DNA of 64,000 nt from Camarhynchus parvulus (Eukaryota; Chordata; Aves; Passeriformes; Thraupidae), in the NCBI RefSeq assembly GCF_901933205.1, contig NC_044573.1:48389493-48453492 (forward strand). The letters run 5' to 3'. The position numbers and the translations under genes are program-made. Below, piece by piece: positions 1 to 13,693 of this stretch (positions within the stretch are counted from its first letter, which is position 1; every line of letters starts with the position of its first letter). Under the pieces are notes generated by a model, which worked only from the letters and a program-made list of their open reading frames with translations, had not been told where the DNA came from and did not search any database.

Positions 1-3000
1 GTGGTGAAGAATTCAGATGCACTATGCATTCTCCTCACAGGGCACCCTATCCAAACAGGAACCATGGCCAGTTTGGTTGCTGAGCTATGACATTTTCATG
101 AGCTTCACCTGCTGCAGAGAGAAAGGAACAACCAGGGAAAGCAGTGCAGATTCCTGACTCACCATCCCTCATCCTGACAGCAGCAGAAGCACCCCAGTAT
201 CCCTCACAGACAACAGGCACAGGGTGATGGCACCAGCCCATGCCTTGATCTTCCTAGGTTTGGCCCCAGCCCATGACTACAGTCTTTACCAGAGTTAAGC
301 CTCTGGTTTTTCTTCCTTAGCAGGAATTTTCCATCAACGGTTTCAGCTGGAAACTATCCACCTTCCTGCACCAGGAGAGGCAGAAAGCAGTCAGGGAGAG
401 CAAGCCCCAAACACTACATAAGGTTTTACATTTGCCAGGCGCCCCAGTAAGTTTGCCAGTCTCCCCTGGCTGCAGGGATGGGGTCTCAGATCCACCAGCA
501 GAGCAGCCACTCCCATCAGAGAGCCAAACCAGCAGGAGGAGTTGTTCCTGTCGGCATCCATAGCTCTGCTGCCTAAGAATTTTCCAGCCCTCGCAGACTG
601 GAACAAAAAGGCTTTTCACAGAGATCCAGATTGCCTCCAGAGCATGTCCCTTCTTTATTTACAGGAAGGCTCTTAGGTTTAGTCTGGGAAGGTCTGCAGA
701 TTGCCAGGGGCCTCTAGGGGAAGAATTCTGTCAAAGAATGTATCTTGCAATGCATGCTCAAAAGGGTCTGCTTTCTGATTCATTTAATCTTCCCTGGAAA
801 TCAACTTCACAGCCCCAGCTCCACTGACTGTGCAGGATTTATCTTCAGATTATATTTGCCTTTCACACCTTTATGATCTACTTCTTTCCTAAACAGCTCA
901 ATTACTTTGGATTTGTAGAGCCAAGGACAGGACAACTTGCAGGGCCAAGTGGGTACCTAACTAGGAAGTTCTGTGATAAGGCTGGGCCAGAGGGCAGACT
1001 TCCCCCTCTGACTTCCATCACCAGGTCTGCATCTCCAGCGCTGATGTTCAGCTGACTCCAAAGCAGGCTGCTTCAGCACTGAGGGGAGCAGTGGGAGAGT
1101 GATGCCAAGGCAGAGAAAGTAAACACACATTGCCCCTTTTGGCCACCACTATACATATCTACTCCAGCACAAACTGCACCACAGAAGTGTGATGAGAATG
1201 AGGGCCCAAAGCAGATGTGTGTATGGATCCAGGTAACACTGATGCTGACCTCAAACTGCTCATCTGAGCATATTGTTTTCAGACACAGGAAAAGGATTTA
1301 GTAACATACACATTGGTATTTAATCCTACTTAGCCACCCAAGAGGGTATTGCATATAGGACTGATGAGATACTTGTAAGCTCCTGAGGTAGCAAAATTCC
1401 ACCTGAAGCTTCAGATATCAACTCAGATCTGTCAAACACCCAGATGGCCCAGGACTAGGCAAAGTTGCCTTGCAAACAGGGGGAAAGGCCATTACTTCCA
1501 TCCATCTGGTTGCTGCTGTATACAAGGGGAGAGAAACAGCAATATTATCAGCTGATAACAAGCTCATATTTATCTTAGCTATCACGTACTGGTTTCCCTC
1601 AAATTACACAGAGAAGGCAGATACCTATCATTCCTGTCATCTGGCCTTCTGCTTATGTACATGTAGGCAATGGGCCCAGCCACTCAAGGTAGTATTATCA
1701 GACCCTGCTTTTATAGATTTTCTGTAGAAAAATACCTGCAGTCAGATTCCTCAAGAGGTGGAGATATCAAATAAGTAAGATAGCACTGAATTCATGTCAC
1801 CAATCTTCACCAACCACATCAGGCACATATGTAAGGACAGGACTGTATTCAAGCTAAAACAATAATGGAGTATTGGAGGCATGGAGCATAGCAAGGTATT
1901 TTTAATTGAGGTGGTCTCATAATAGAAAAGGAGCAAGATTTTAAATAGATTTTATTGATACACAAAGTAGACAAGTTTTCATGCACAAAATAATCAGGAA
2001 GCAGTTTCTTTAATGACAGAAGAGCATCTGGTACAAAATGCTAGCAGCAGCAGTATGGAAATGAGGTAAAAAAGCATCATGGAAGAAGATTCTCATCAAA
2101 TAAAAAAGCCCTGCACTAGCAGGATGGGATAATTTGGGATACTTTGGAATTTTATGATCCATGCACATGCATGATGAAACTGATACTTTTTAATACAGTC
2201 CTGCTATCATGCTAGGATGAATTTCTGGGATGGTTTCTTGCAAACAAAAAAAATACAGTGTAGCCAGAAAGAACTGCAGCAGTAAGATTTCATTTTAGCA
2301 AAATTGCCATTAACGTTTTTCACCTAATGTCAGCCAATGTTTTCCTCCACTTACAAAAAGGTAGCCTTTCATACCCTGTATTTAATTCTATTTCACCAAC
2401 AGAATTCTCTACCAGCTGCTCAGAGCCCATCAGTGATGCCCTTTCTTTTGTACAACACACTGAAACACCTGTCTCTTTTATAATTACATGATTTTTTTTT
2501 TTGTTAGCAGTAAAATAAAGACAGTTAAATGCTAACTTGGTTGAAAGAAATACCTTCACATACGAGTGACAGTAACAAATAGTTCCATTGCTTATCTCAT
2601 TCATGGATTAAAAGTCACCCTGATGCTGAGGTTAGTTTGGGTGGGACAGCATGACAAGTGTTTGAGCCATGAGAACAGCATTCTTCATACAACCACTGTG
2701 TTTTAGCTAACACAGTGGTTGGGCTCCCAGAGGAAACTATCAAGTAGCATCACTGTATGTTAAAACAACTTCAGCTTTAAAGCCCCAAAGCTATAATCAT
2801 TGATAGGAATACCTGAAGAAATGAAATGCTCAGGAAACAATTGTTCAATGATAAAATCTTCACAGCAGCAGCCATCAAATGCTCATATGAGTACTAAAAA
2901 GAAGTGAAAACGGTTTTATGACAAGTAGAAAACAAAAACAAAGGTATGTTGATGAATGCAAACTACCACCAGGCAAGGTTAAGCTACATTCTGACTATCG

Positions 3001-4881
3001 TTTCCATTGAAATACCAGAGTTTTCCAGTATTCCTCCCTACTTATCTTTAGAGACTGAGCATGCATGGAATGCAAAATGTTTTTATCTAGAAGCACCAAA
3101 TCCCTTAAAATACCAGACCTTTGTTCTCTCTGGCCTGAAACAACAGTACAAGAACTTAAGAAGAGCTAAACTAGCAGTCACTAGCCATGGTACACATGCA
3201 TTAAGCAAAGTATAAATGCACTGCAGTTCTGAATGACTCAAAATATAAAGCAAAGGTCAGACTTGGTTTGACACCAGAATCATACAGAATCAACTTTTTC
3301 ACCAGAGGTGGCAAACTAAGTTCCTATTTTAAAAAATGCAAGAAAGTTGTGTTTTATAGAACCTTTATCAGTTAGTAACTCTGAGGTTAAACACAGTGCT
3401 GTCTCTATTTAAAATGTCACATGGATATTATTTAGTCTAACGCTTTAGATTTTTTTGAAAAAATTTCTCAGCAATACAGTATTTGGCTAAGTTGGAGAGT
3501 AAATGCAAAAACACCCCATGATCTTGACAGTTTTGTCACATACACTTAGGCACTGTCCGTGACAATTAGACACACGAGGACTGGATACATGGAAGAGTCA
3601 CATGCCACACCACCACCCCTCCTGCAAGCACTTCTTCTGTGATTCCCAGTGCCACCTGACTCAGATTGCAAGGAAGGTAAACCTCCTCCATCGCTCTCTC
3701 CTTGGCAAGGCATTTCAGGATCATGGCCAGGGCTGTGCTGAAGAAACGGAAGGCATGGGCATCATTTGGGCAGGACCAAGTGAACCACTCTGTCTCCATC
3801 TGAGGGCAGAGAGGAGGGGTCTGGTAGCTGACAGTATTTAGGCTGCTGGTCATCTACCAGAAGCTACCAACACTCAGTGAGTGGGGTGATCTTCAGTATG
3901 ATAAAAGGAGGGCTACATGCCAGGAACAGACATTCCTCTGGGAAAACAGCAGATTTGAAAATCTGGGAAAGTCATATTTAAGTGCAAACTGATAGGGCTC
4001 AGAGCCTGGGTGAACAAGAAACAACATCCACAAGTCACAAGAGAAAACAGACAACCCCCCATAAATAGTTCCACTTTTAGGCCTACTCTCTGGCTCTGTG
4101 TAAGGCAGGACATGCCTGAAACTCTGCACAATTCCCAGACTTTGTGTCAGCAGTTTTCATATACAGGCAGCCTTCAGACCCCCAGACACCCTAAATCACA
4201 GGTGATTACCATCTCACACTCTGCTCTTTCCTCTCATGAAGTAACCAAGAAACAAACAGCTCAGTAAGGCTGGAAGCTAGACAATGCTTTCTGCTCATGA
4301 CCAGATTCCTCTCTGGTTTTGCCTGTCCATTCCCTCCAACCCTGTTTTTGGGACTGTCCAAATTGACCATGAAACTGCTGGACTCTGAGAAGCTCCTTTA
4401 AATTCCTGTCTATTTGCTTTCTACACCAGAGGGCTTACACCAGCCAGGGAAAAAAAAAAAAGAGCATCAACATGACAAAAATGAATGCAAGTCATGCCAA
4501 TGAAAACACTATTTAAATGGGTGAATTGTCCCACCAACCTTGGTAAGCCCAGGGTCATACAAAGAAATTAAGAACAAATACAAAGCCTGCTAGGGTTTTA
4601 ATTGTAACTGTCCCACCATCCTGCCTCAAAGACTCTTCCTTCACATGGTAGCTAAACCATGACATTTATCTCCTGATGCAAGTCCCTGACAGAATTACAC
4701 TTCTGCAACCTAACAGAACAACAGGAAAATTCAGTAATTGAATGATAGAGATGTACCTCCTAAAGCACACAGCCACATCACCCAGAAGTCCAGACCCACA
4801 CACCCATGCTCAGTTCTGCTCTCTCCTTAGCTCTGCCCTGCTTCTTATATAGCAACTGCTTGCACCTGTAAAGAAGGTAGG
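1..4881. other. Non-coding flank, left end
   Basis: No gene is recognised. The open frames are short, lack family resemblance and sit in AT-rich sequence. By synteny this should be the UTRN side (UTRN upstream region or a large first intron), but no utrophin coding exon is seen. The only structure noted is the hairpin at 2690. Confidence 0.6.
2690..2721. repeat. Inverted repeat, 13-bp perfect arms, 6-base loop
   Basis: Arms CAACCACTGTGTT (2690-2702) and AACACAGTGGTTG (2709-2721) are perfectly complementary around TTAGCT. It can form a stable hairpin. No other element boundary is recognised around it. Confidence 0.85.
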
Positions 4882-5360
4882 TGTGGTGGCTTCAGTGCTG
4901 GCTAAATGTCCATGTACCCTCTAGAATTATTTACTCCTTTCCTGCTGTGAGATAGGATTAGGAGAAAGGCAAAGCAGGCTCAAAACTTTAAAAGGGTATA
5001 AAGAAAAGTTTATTAACAGTAACTAAAATAAAGAGTAACAAGAATCAGAATAAAACCTTTAGAACACTTCTCTTCCCCCTACAAATTGCTGACAGTGAGC
5101 CACTTGATTCTTTCCTAAAGCTGTCTCTGTACCTATAGACTAAAATGGGTGTTTATTACAAGTTACCAACAAGCCTTTGAAACTCAAAGTAAACAAAAGG
5201 GAAGAGAAGGATGCCCTCTCAGAAGTGGTGAACACAGATTCGTTTGCCCACTCAAAGCCTGACCTTTCCCACTCTTAAATAGCCTGCCCGTTTAGCCCTG
5301 GGAGGGCATTTCCCCCACACTGTACCCATGGAATTAAACTCCCTGCTGCAATTCCTACGT
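4882..5360 (+). mobile_element. Probable avian ERV LTR fragment (right end uncertain)
   Basis: The segment starts with TGTGGTGGCTTCAGTGCTGG and continues GCTAAATGTCC, resembling the start of a passerine LTR class I recognise (TGTGGTGG...GCTGGCTAAATG). It then has the family-like AAAGTTTATTAACAG stretch and a C-rich part. I could not find a matching target duplication or a clear CA end, so the right boundary is approximate and the family is not named. Confidence 0.5.
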
Positions 5361-7954
5361 GTACACTGCAGAGTACATGAACAAATGGAAAGTGCTGTGA
5401 TGTCACTTAGACAGACCCAGTCCAAGAAGAAATCATCCAGTTCAACCTTGTTAATGCAAACTGTGCCTTTATTTTCCAAACAGCCATGAGTTAATCAATC
5501 ACTTACATAAAGTTATGACCGGGCTAGTTTTTGCAGCTCTAATATTCCCCAAAGAATAGTCTTTAATAGTGGTTTAAATTACTTGATGGCACGGGAGAAG
5601 GGCTTTTGAAAGAATTTACAACCTACATCTCTTCTTCTGCAGAAGCTAATTGCTTATGCATAAATTCACTTTATCCATAGAGATTTATGTCCTTTTCCAT
5701 CATGTAATATTAAGATGGCTCTTACAACTTTCCTGTGAGATAGGAAAAATGTTGTAGTCCTGCCCTTGCACTAGAAGCCTCACAGTACCCTGTACTCTTT
5801 ACTACCCTTAATGAAATTTTTGCCTGAATGGCTTGTATTTTCAATTTCATTTTGTGCTGGTTTAAAGATCAATAGACGAACATGATGCCAAGGCACAGTA
5901 ATTTTAAGTATATAACTATTGTGCAGATGCTACAACTTTAATTATACAAGCAGGCTTCCGTGCCTGTCCAAACAAAAAGTGATAAACAATCTGCTTACAC
6001 AGTGGCAGCAACAGGATCAAGATCCATGAATTTATGTCCATAAACATTGGTTGCAGCAGCAGAACTAATTGGTATATCCTCAGAAGTGCATCCCATGTAG
6101 CTACCTTGCTGAGAGAAAGCTACCTTGTTAAGGATTAACTAAGTTATACTGTCTTAGATGGATTTTTACATGGATAAAACCCAAGTCTTCAAGTTGCTTT
6201 CTCTGTCTCCTTTTTTGTTTTTCTGGCTGAACATATCTAATGCACTAAAAAATAAGATTTAAAAAAACAGCATTTTTTTGTAGATCAGTTTTTACAATTG
6301 TAATGACCTATGGATCAGAGGGGGTCACTGTAAATACAGATGTGGTCTGGGATGATGATTCAAAAAGACAGCAGCTCAGGTACTGGTTAACAGATAAACA
6401 GCAGTTGGCAACTTCTGGGGCAGTTCCAACATCTCCCTCCAGAGATACCATCTCTGAGGTTTTGCTTGCAAAGGATGTGGAAGTGCTTTAATTATGCCAG
6501 AATGTGTTTACTGCCTGGGAAGCAGTCATGCCAAGTCTGTTAAAGACAAACAGTACATAAAAGGAAACAAAGTACAATGCAAACAACATACCCTAGTTGG
6601 ACAGTTAAGACTACCTTGGTATAATATTTTTTTTTAAATATAAAACATTCTGAGATGGTTAACATTGCAGTCCAGGCCCATTCCTGGCTATGGAGGAAAG
6701 CTTGCTAAGAACTTCCAGATGAATACGAGGTATGGCCTTTAACTCTGGGTATAAAGGATCCCCAGAGGCTCCATTTGGGGGCTGTGGGTACCACCATGCT
6801 CTTGGAGATCCCCTGACAAATTCTCTGCAGAGCTCAGTCTAAAACAGGAACACTCAAACTCTACCTAAACCCCTCTTGGAGACAACTTGACAAGAAAAGC
6901 AACAGAAACAGGCATAGAAAAAGAATCTGTAACCACAGCTTCTGGTTTTACGGCATTTTAATGACAGTTCCCAATCCCACCCCATTCTTCTCTCATATAC
7001 TCATGTACTTCATAACATGCTCAAGTTTGTCAATATTTCACCTGGACACAGTCACACTACCTCCTTTGTCATACAGGTCCTTTTTCTTGTGTTGATGGCT
7101 GACCTCCCTCCCTAACAACAACTTCATATAGAGCAGAAACCTTATCTCATCCATGACGTCTCTCTGTACCGCCCATTGGAAGGGATTAACTACTTCCTTC
7201 TCTTAAAGAAATCTAACTTATGCATTCATACCATACAATTATTGTTCTACTTGGCAATTCTTTTTTTGTAGAAATATATTTTGTTCAGAGACACTGAGCA
7301 TGCAGAGACATCACAAACACCGGATCCACTTGCTTTCAGTATTCCTTCTTTACTGATGTGTCAAATAGCTTCTGGGGCAGGTCACCCAAATGAATGCAGC
7401 ACAACAGGCTGGGCATGTCTCAGTCTGTTTTCAGTCACAGAACACTATAGGGTTTGTTAAAAGTGGCACAGATACAGCCTGCACTATCATAATGCCATCA
7501 AAATAGGGACTGGGGAAACAATGGCTATAAAGTTTGCTACATAAACATTAAACCTACATTAAGCCAAAAAATTAGTTATTCTCACAGCAAAGAATACTGC
7601 AAACAAATAAAAAAAAATCCAACATATTATGATAAAAGATAGAAGTCACAGTAACTAAATACATAAATTATTTCTATTCTGGATCTAGCAACTAAAGGAT
7701 TTGAAAAGCCTTACTTAAATCGAATTTCTAAATTATATTGATGCTTCCAAGTCCTTATTCAGAGACAGCCTCTGGATCTAGGATGAGGAGTCATTAGCCA
7801 CAGTACTGGATGAAGGTGAGTGCTATCACTTGCATTACCTCCCCTCAACTCAATAGATGGATGTCCTTGGTTCGCACTACAGCTATCAGAATATTTTGAA
7901 GGAAAACTCAGATTAATTTACAGTAGTCTAACCTGCAGAGAATTCTTGTTTTTA
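5361..7954. other. Non-coding stretch, nothing recognised
   Basis: AT-rich sequence with short spurious frames only. I see no gene, RNA gene or clear repeat. Confidence 0.55.
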
Positions 7955-8142
7955 AGATACTAAGAAAAAACATTTTTCTTACTGTGAGGGTTTTCAAACA
8001 CTGGCATGGGTAGTTCAGGGAGGCTGAGGTGTTTTTATCCTCAAAGATATGCAAAACCTGACTCAAGTTCACCTTCCTCTGAGCTAGGAGGTGGACTAGA
8101 TAACTCTCAGAGGGGCCTTCTGGCCTTTGCCATTCTGTGATG
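7955..8142 (+). mobile_element. CR1 LINE 3' end, diverged
   Basis: The order of motifs matches a CR1 3' region: CTGTGAGGGT, CAAACACTGG, AGATATGCAAAACCTGACT, GGTGGACTAGATAACTC and CATTCTGTGATG. It is 5'-truncated, as nearly all CR1 copies are. Confidence 0.8.
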
Positions 8143-11100
8143 AATAAAAAGAGTGGATGCATATTGCCTATGTCAGGGAGCTCAAAACATGTAAAAAAAT
8201 TGTCTCCGATTCCTCATTTCTTCACAGAGAATTTCTTATAATATCAGAGATTAATTTTAGATCCAAGTAACATGAAAGTAATTGGGCTTTTTGTTACACA
8301 TTACTTGACAATCAAAGACTGAAGGACGCAAGGGAAGCAGTAGGAATGTGCAGTACAGCCAGGGCAGAGGAGAGGCAGGATCTATGCCTCTTTTAGCAGC
8401 AGCTAACTGCTAGACCAGCTGGATCTGTTCCTTGGTATGCACACAAAAAGCAAAAGGTGGGAGTGTGACAGAAAATAATTACAGATATGTAAAGACAAGT
8501 GAAACTAAAATACATATGCTCATCAATCATCAAAGTTGGATTAGTTGCAAAACAGTGCTCATTAATGCAGTCCATACTTCCCAAAAGGGATTCCACTCTC
8601 ACATGAAAAAGTTTGCAACACATGATGAAATAGCAAGAGACGGGTGTCACAAATCCATCAAGTCACATGGTCAGTGAGTGATCTCTTGCCAAGAATTGCA
8701 TGAACCACTTCAGCAAGAAGCTAGAAATGAGGCAGATGAGGTCTGAAGGAAAGATCTTGCAGCATTTCCAAGCCAGAAAGAAGGTCACAGTTGAGCAGAT
8801 GGTGAAAGAGAAGGAGCAATCCAGGAAAATTAAGGAATCTGGAAAGTGCATTCTTCTCTAAAATATTTAGGGGAAGGAAGGCGTTTTTTGTTATTGCACA
8901 TTTGAGAGGACCATCTTTGGAAGAGTGTGCACATTTTCTACGGTCTTCAGACAAAAGCTCCTCCCTGGCAGCAAGAAAGAATCTATTCATTTAGGTAAGT
9001 TTACCGCAGCCAAAAATATACCAGACAATGAGTGCTAGCATGCTTTCAGCCCAGTGCTCTAAGATCCCAGAAATCCTAGTTTCAATATTCTGCATTATGC
9101 TGCCTTCATTTTGGGACACTCAGCACCCCTCATTAAGTAGGTGCTCTGCCAAACCTTGCTGCTGGAGTGTAAATCATGACTTGTCTGCTCTGTCTTTCTT
9201 ACAGAGGCTGCTGCCACCACAGCAAAGCCAGCACAAGGGAAAATGTTCTCAGACTGGAGGTGTTCTAGTGCACAGGCCAGTCTTTTGACACTTTCAGCAA
9301 AATACTTTGGTAAATAATGTTGTGCTGGTGTAAAGTGTTACCATGTGGATGTATTCCTCCTGATGAGACAATCTGGCAAACAGGAATGCATGCCCACACC
9401 CCTTTACCCCAGGGCAAAGCTACTGCCCTTTGCTCTGCCAGTATGGTGGCTTTGAGCTGAAATGTCAGACACCAACCTGAGCAGCTGAGTGGGCACCTGG
9501 TCACTTTTCATGGCTGTGTTAGGCCATCCTCATGCTGGGGGTGATGATGCTCTAAGTGACCATGGAAAGACCTGCAGGGCTCATCTGTCAGTCTAAAGAG
9601 TGAACCTACCTCCACCTGCACTGTAAATAAATTGAAGGGCTCTGCACTCCAGTAATTGATACAGACCCTCGTTCCCTTCCATCAATGTTCTACCACAGCA
9701 CAATTCCCCAGAGCTTGCTGCTTGGACTGAACTAACCAAGCAGAAAATCTCTTCATTTTCCTTATCAAAAGAGAGAAAAATAGTTAAGCAATAAAATGTT
9801 GCAAGGATCTGTTTGGGAGCGTGTGTTGTAATGCCCTGGAGAAGGAGGCAGGATTGGCTAACATTGCTAATGACACTTGGTGGCTGTGGCTATCAAGTCC
9901 AACAGAAATGATTCTAAGAACCTGCAGGTAAGATCAGAGGCAGTCAGCAGATGAAGAGCCCAGCAGCTATTGAAAATGAACCTGTATAAACACATGCATA
10001 AACAGAGACACAACTGCCTGCATTAAATTGTGGTAATTTTTGAACAAGCGTCCTAAGAATGATGGGAATCCAGAAAATAGAGTCTACCCCTCTAATTTAT
10101 CACAAAGGTCACAAAATCAGAATAGTTCAAAAATTAACAAGTACTTTACATCCAGTTACTCCTGCTAACCTAAGAGATTAGTCTTACTTTACAGACTTTA
10201 AATGAATAAGAGGGTTTATTGATCATCCTACGCACAAGATCATGCAATAGGTCAAGAATTTCACAGCCCTTTTTACACCTTTTATTTCAACATGATATTG
10301 TGGTCATTGAGAGAAGAATGTTTTAACTCAAGTAAAAAATTACATGCTTCCATCACATGCTAAAATGCAAAAACAAAAAAAAAAGTTGCTGAAAGCTTTT
10401 TAAAAAGATTAAGCTATTTTGAAATACCACCTAATTATGTCACCAATAGGTTGCCCTCTTATTGATTTGAGCCCCTTCTATTTTGAAATGAGACAGAATT
10501 TTGGGTTATGCTATGGTTTGCTGCTTTCCTCTAAGACTCCCATCTTGTTCAGCACACATGAAGTGCTTGCTGGCTAAGCAGTTGTTCAATGCTTTGTAAA
10601 GTCTTCACAGCTCAAACTAGCTCTGTAGCTTGTTTCTTTCATGCTATTTTTTGAATTCACTGATAGTCAACTCATGGGGTTGTCAAACATGACCACATGA
10701 CCTAAGTGTCCATCTGAATTCTTTGCAAACAAGAATGAATTTACTTCACAGCAGCCCATTTTGCAAATGGTGTATTTTTATCACTTCCACTTTATACAAT
10801 GGGAAATTGAGGTATGGAAAGATTCATATCAAGTATTTCCAATAAATTTGACTACTCAGAGTCCTATAATATATTTTTTTTCAGAGACTGCTTAAAATAT
10901 AGGTGATACATTGATTTCACCTGTTTTTGCAAAAGCTCTGCAAATTCCTGCAAATCAGATTGAGGTTCTCAAGACAGAGACCTCAAAATAGGGAACATGA
11001 AAATGAATGATTGCTTTTGAAAAATCTATTTTAAATTACTGCCTTCTCATCAGACAGGAAATATGCAGAGGCATGAAAAACACCCCTGGTTCATCAGGGT

Positions 11101-13157
11101 AGCATTCAACTGTCTGCATATGAATCTCCTTTCTTATTCCAGTTTCTAGCACTAGTCATTATGCTTTTTCCACTTTCTTCGATAAACAAGGCAAGGTTCC
11201 TTCAGATAATGACACCTTTAGAAAAACAACCCCTCCACAGAATGGAGTCCAACAGAAAGCAATAGAGTTTAAACTAAAGGCCAGAATATAAAAAGTGAAT
11301 GTAAGAATGTCAAATTGCAAGGGCAACCACTAAAAATTCATGAGAGTTTAACAAGGAAGCAAAGAAAGGAACCTGCTCAATAAAATAAAAATCTTAAAAT
11401 AATGCTCAGCTCCAGGGCTGAAATACAATACCCTGTCACTTCCCCTAAAATAGAAACCAATAAACCCAGCCCAGAAGCTTATACTTTCCTTTATGGAGAA
11501 GTGTGGGAAGGGATTAGGATATACTTGTTGCAAGTAGATTCTGTGGGTATTTCTTGAGAGCCAGAACAGTTAAAAAAAAATCTCCTGTTCCATTCCAGAT
11601 CAGCACATGCTCTAACAAGCTGTTTTAAGAAGCAGGGAACACAGGTTCACCAAAGGACTGAGGAAGTTCTCTGCAAAACAAGTCTCTTCAGGAAAGAGAA
11701 AGGCTGTACCTGAAACAGGAACACTTCTAACCAAGAAATTCAGTTTTCTCTATTGCTTTATCATTAAAACTGCCTTTTTTTTTCTGTTCAGCAGTTACTC
11801 TTCTTGAAAAAATTGTGATTATTTTTACTTTTCTTTTTTCTTTCTCACAGTGCAGAACAGCCACTACTAATTCATCCTTGTGACTGACACAGCCAGAGCC
11901 AAGTTTTCATCAAATCATCACTGTATCCACAAAATTTACACGAGCACTTATTATACGTTCAAAAGTGCTTGTAAATAAGCACATAAGCAGGACTACACAA
12001 TTTGTATGCAAAGATGTAGGTTTCCAAGGGCAGCATTTTACTAGGACAACATTACAGGTCAAGTGTGCCTTCAAACGTGCACACATTTTCACTAATTTGT
12101 ACCTTAATGAAGAATAGAAATGAGTGTTTACTTCAGAAAACAGCTGAACCTGGCAGTACCACTTCTTAATGAACAGTTCTAGAAACTGTGGTATGTTTTG
12201 CATTTACAATTTTATTGTGGTAACACTCGAAAAAACAACATATGTACTTGCATTTCCTAGAAATTCCCCACACACCAGGCTTCCCTCTGTAACTCTTGAA
12301 CTGTCATATTTCTGTGTTTTTATCATGCTCACATGTGTCATTCCAGATCATCTTATGTGGGCACATAATAAAATATCCTGGCATATTTCACCTTCTATTT
12401 CATATTACATTGAAGGCCCACCATGAGTTATTATCCCTTTCTTGAGTGTTTCTCCTTTAATTAGTCTGTATCATCACATGATATATCTGGACTGAAAGTT
12501 TAGAGTAATTTTTCAGATCAAATTATTTGGAACAGGGTGGCTGGGAACAACCACATTTACCTGATCAAGAATTTGACCAGCATGCTCTGACAAACACTGC
12601 TATTTAAAATTGTGTTGGATTGGATTTATACTTCCCACACCTTCAAATATATTAAACATAATGATATCACTCTGTCAAAAAACCCACAAAACCAAACAGA
12701 ACCATGTCCCAGCAGATTAAACACCTCAACACGTACAGCAACTGCTCCATGTGTCCTGCCAAATGAAACAAAAGCATGAGGTCAGTCTGAAAGTCCTGCA
12801 TGCTCCTTCTGCTTAACTTCTACTTTAAGCCCTGACACAGTTTAGGGTACAGCCAGCACAAGGGACCATTCCCCCAGAAGTTGGGATCACCTTCCCACCA
12901 CCCTCCAGGGTTGGCCAGGGCCACCTCAGCAGGATATTCCATACCCCAGCGCATGTGGAGCTACGCTGATTTTCAAGTTGTAAAAAGCACTCAGGTGGGC
13001 TGACATGCAGCCTCTGAAGGGCTTGGAAGTGGAAAAAAAGGGAAACAAACCTACACAAAAAATAGCCTAAACGACAAACAGCAAGGTTGTGATCCAGGGG
13101 TGACAACACTGGAGGTGCCTGTTGCCCCCGCCCGAGGCTCCAGCACCGAGCCTGTGA
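8143..13157. other. Non-coding stretch with little structure
   Basis: No gene is recognised. It contains one possible ancient repeat fragment at about 10.8 kb. Frames near 12.8-13.1 kb are short and match nothing known. Confidence 0.55.
10775..10865 (+). repeat. Fragment of an ancient amniote interspersed repeat
   Basis: The stretch ATACAATGGGAAATTGAGGT with downstream GGAAAGA resembles the conserved segment "ACAGATGGGAAACTGAGGCA" of old MIR/L2-like amniote repeats. It is short and diverged. Confidence 0.4.
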
Positions 13158-13400
13158 CTGTATGTGTGTATATATATACAGATGTGTATGTACATATATA
13201 TATCTTTATACAGACATATATATATACGTTTATATATGTATAAATGCGTGTATATGTGTTTATGTGTCTATGTGTTTATGTATATTGTATACGCATATAT
13301 ACATATATTACACACACCTATATATGCAGACATTTATATATATATGTATATTATACGTGTGTGTATATATATATATACACACATATATATATATACACAG
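13158..13400. repeat. Complex TA/TG (TATATG, TACA) microsatellite
   Basis: An imperfect alternating purine-pyrimidine tract of TATA, TGTG and TACACA units lies directly left of the CpG island. It produces long open frames rich in Tyr, Ile and Cys on both strands that are not genes. Confidence 0.9.
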
Positions 13401-13679
13401 AAACTCTTTATAAAAATCTGTATTTAATTGCATACTCCAAAGCTGAAATAACGGGGGCTCTAAGAGCCTCCCTCGGGCCCGCAGCGCTTCCCCCGGCTCG
13501 CAGTGCCCCCGCCGGCCGCCTGGCGCCGGGACACCCGCGCGGGCCGCCCTGCGCCGCCATCCGCCCGCTGCGGCGCCGCTCCCCCGCCCCTCGGCCGCGT
13601 CCCGGCGGCCCCGCTTCGCTGCGGCCGCGCCTCTCCCGGAGCACCGGGGCCTGCCCCGCGTCGGGACGGCGCTCCCGAT

Positions 13680-13686
13680 AAAAAAA
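13680..13686 (-). terminator. Pol III terminator of tRNA-Leu
   Basis: Seven consecutive T on the minus strand, seven bases past the discriminator base of the tRNA. Four or more T residues at this distance are the standard RNA polymerase III stop. Confidence 0.9.
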
Positions 13687-13693
13687 CGGGAAT

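Noticed and set aside
3566..3853. 95-codon minus-strand frame with a plausible-looking sequence
   Set aside because: No family was recognised, no splice or promoter context was found, and a frame of similar length lies on the opposite strand. Left as chance.
12640..12690. Possible UTRN exon 2 fragment (minus-strand AGTGATATCATTATG after an AG)
   Set aside because: The flanking codons on both sides do not fit the utrophin N-terminus, so the short match is coincidental.
13162..13427. Tyr/Ile/Cys-rich frames of 83-145 codons
   Set aside because: They are translations of the TA/TG microsatellite.
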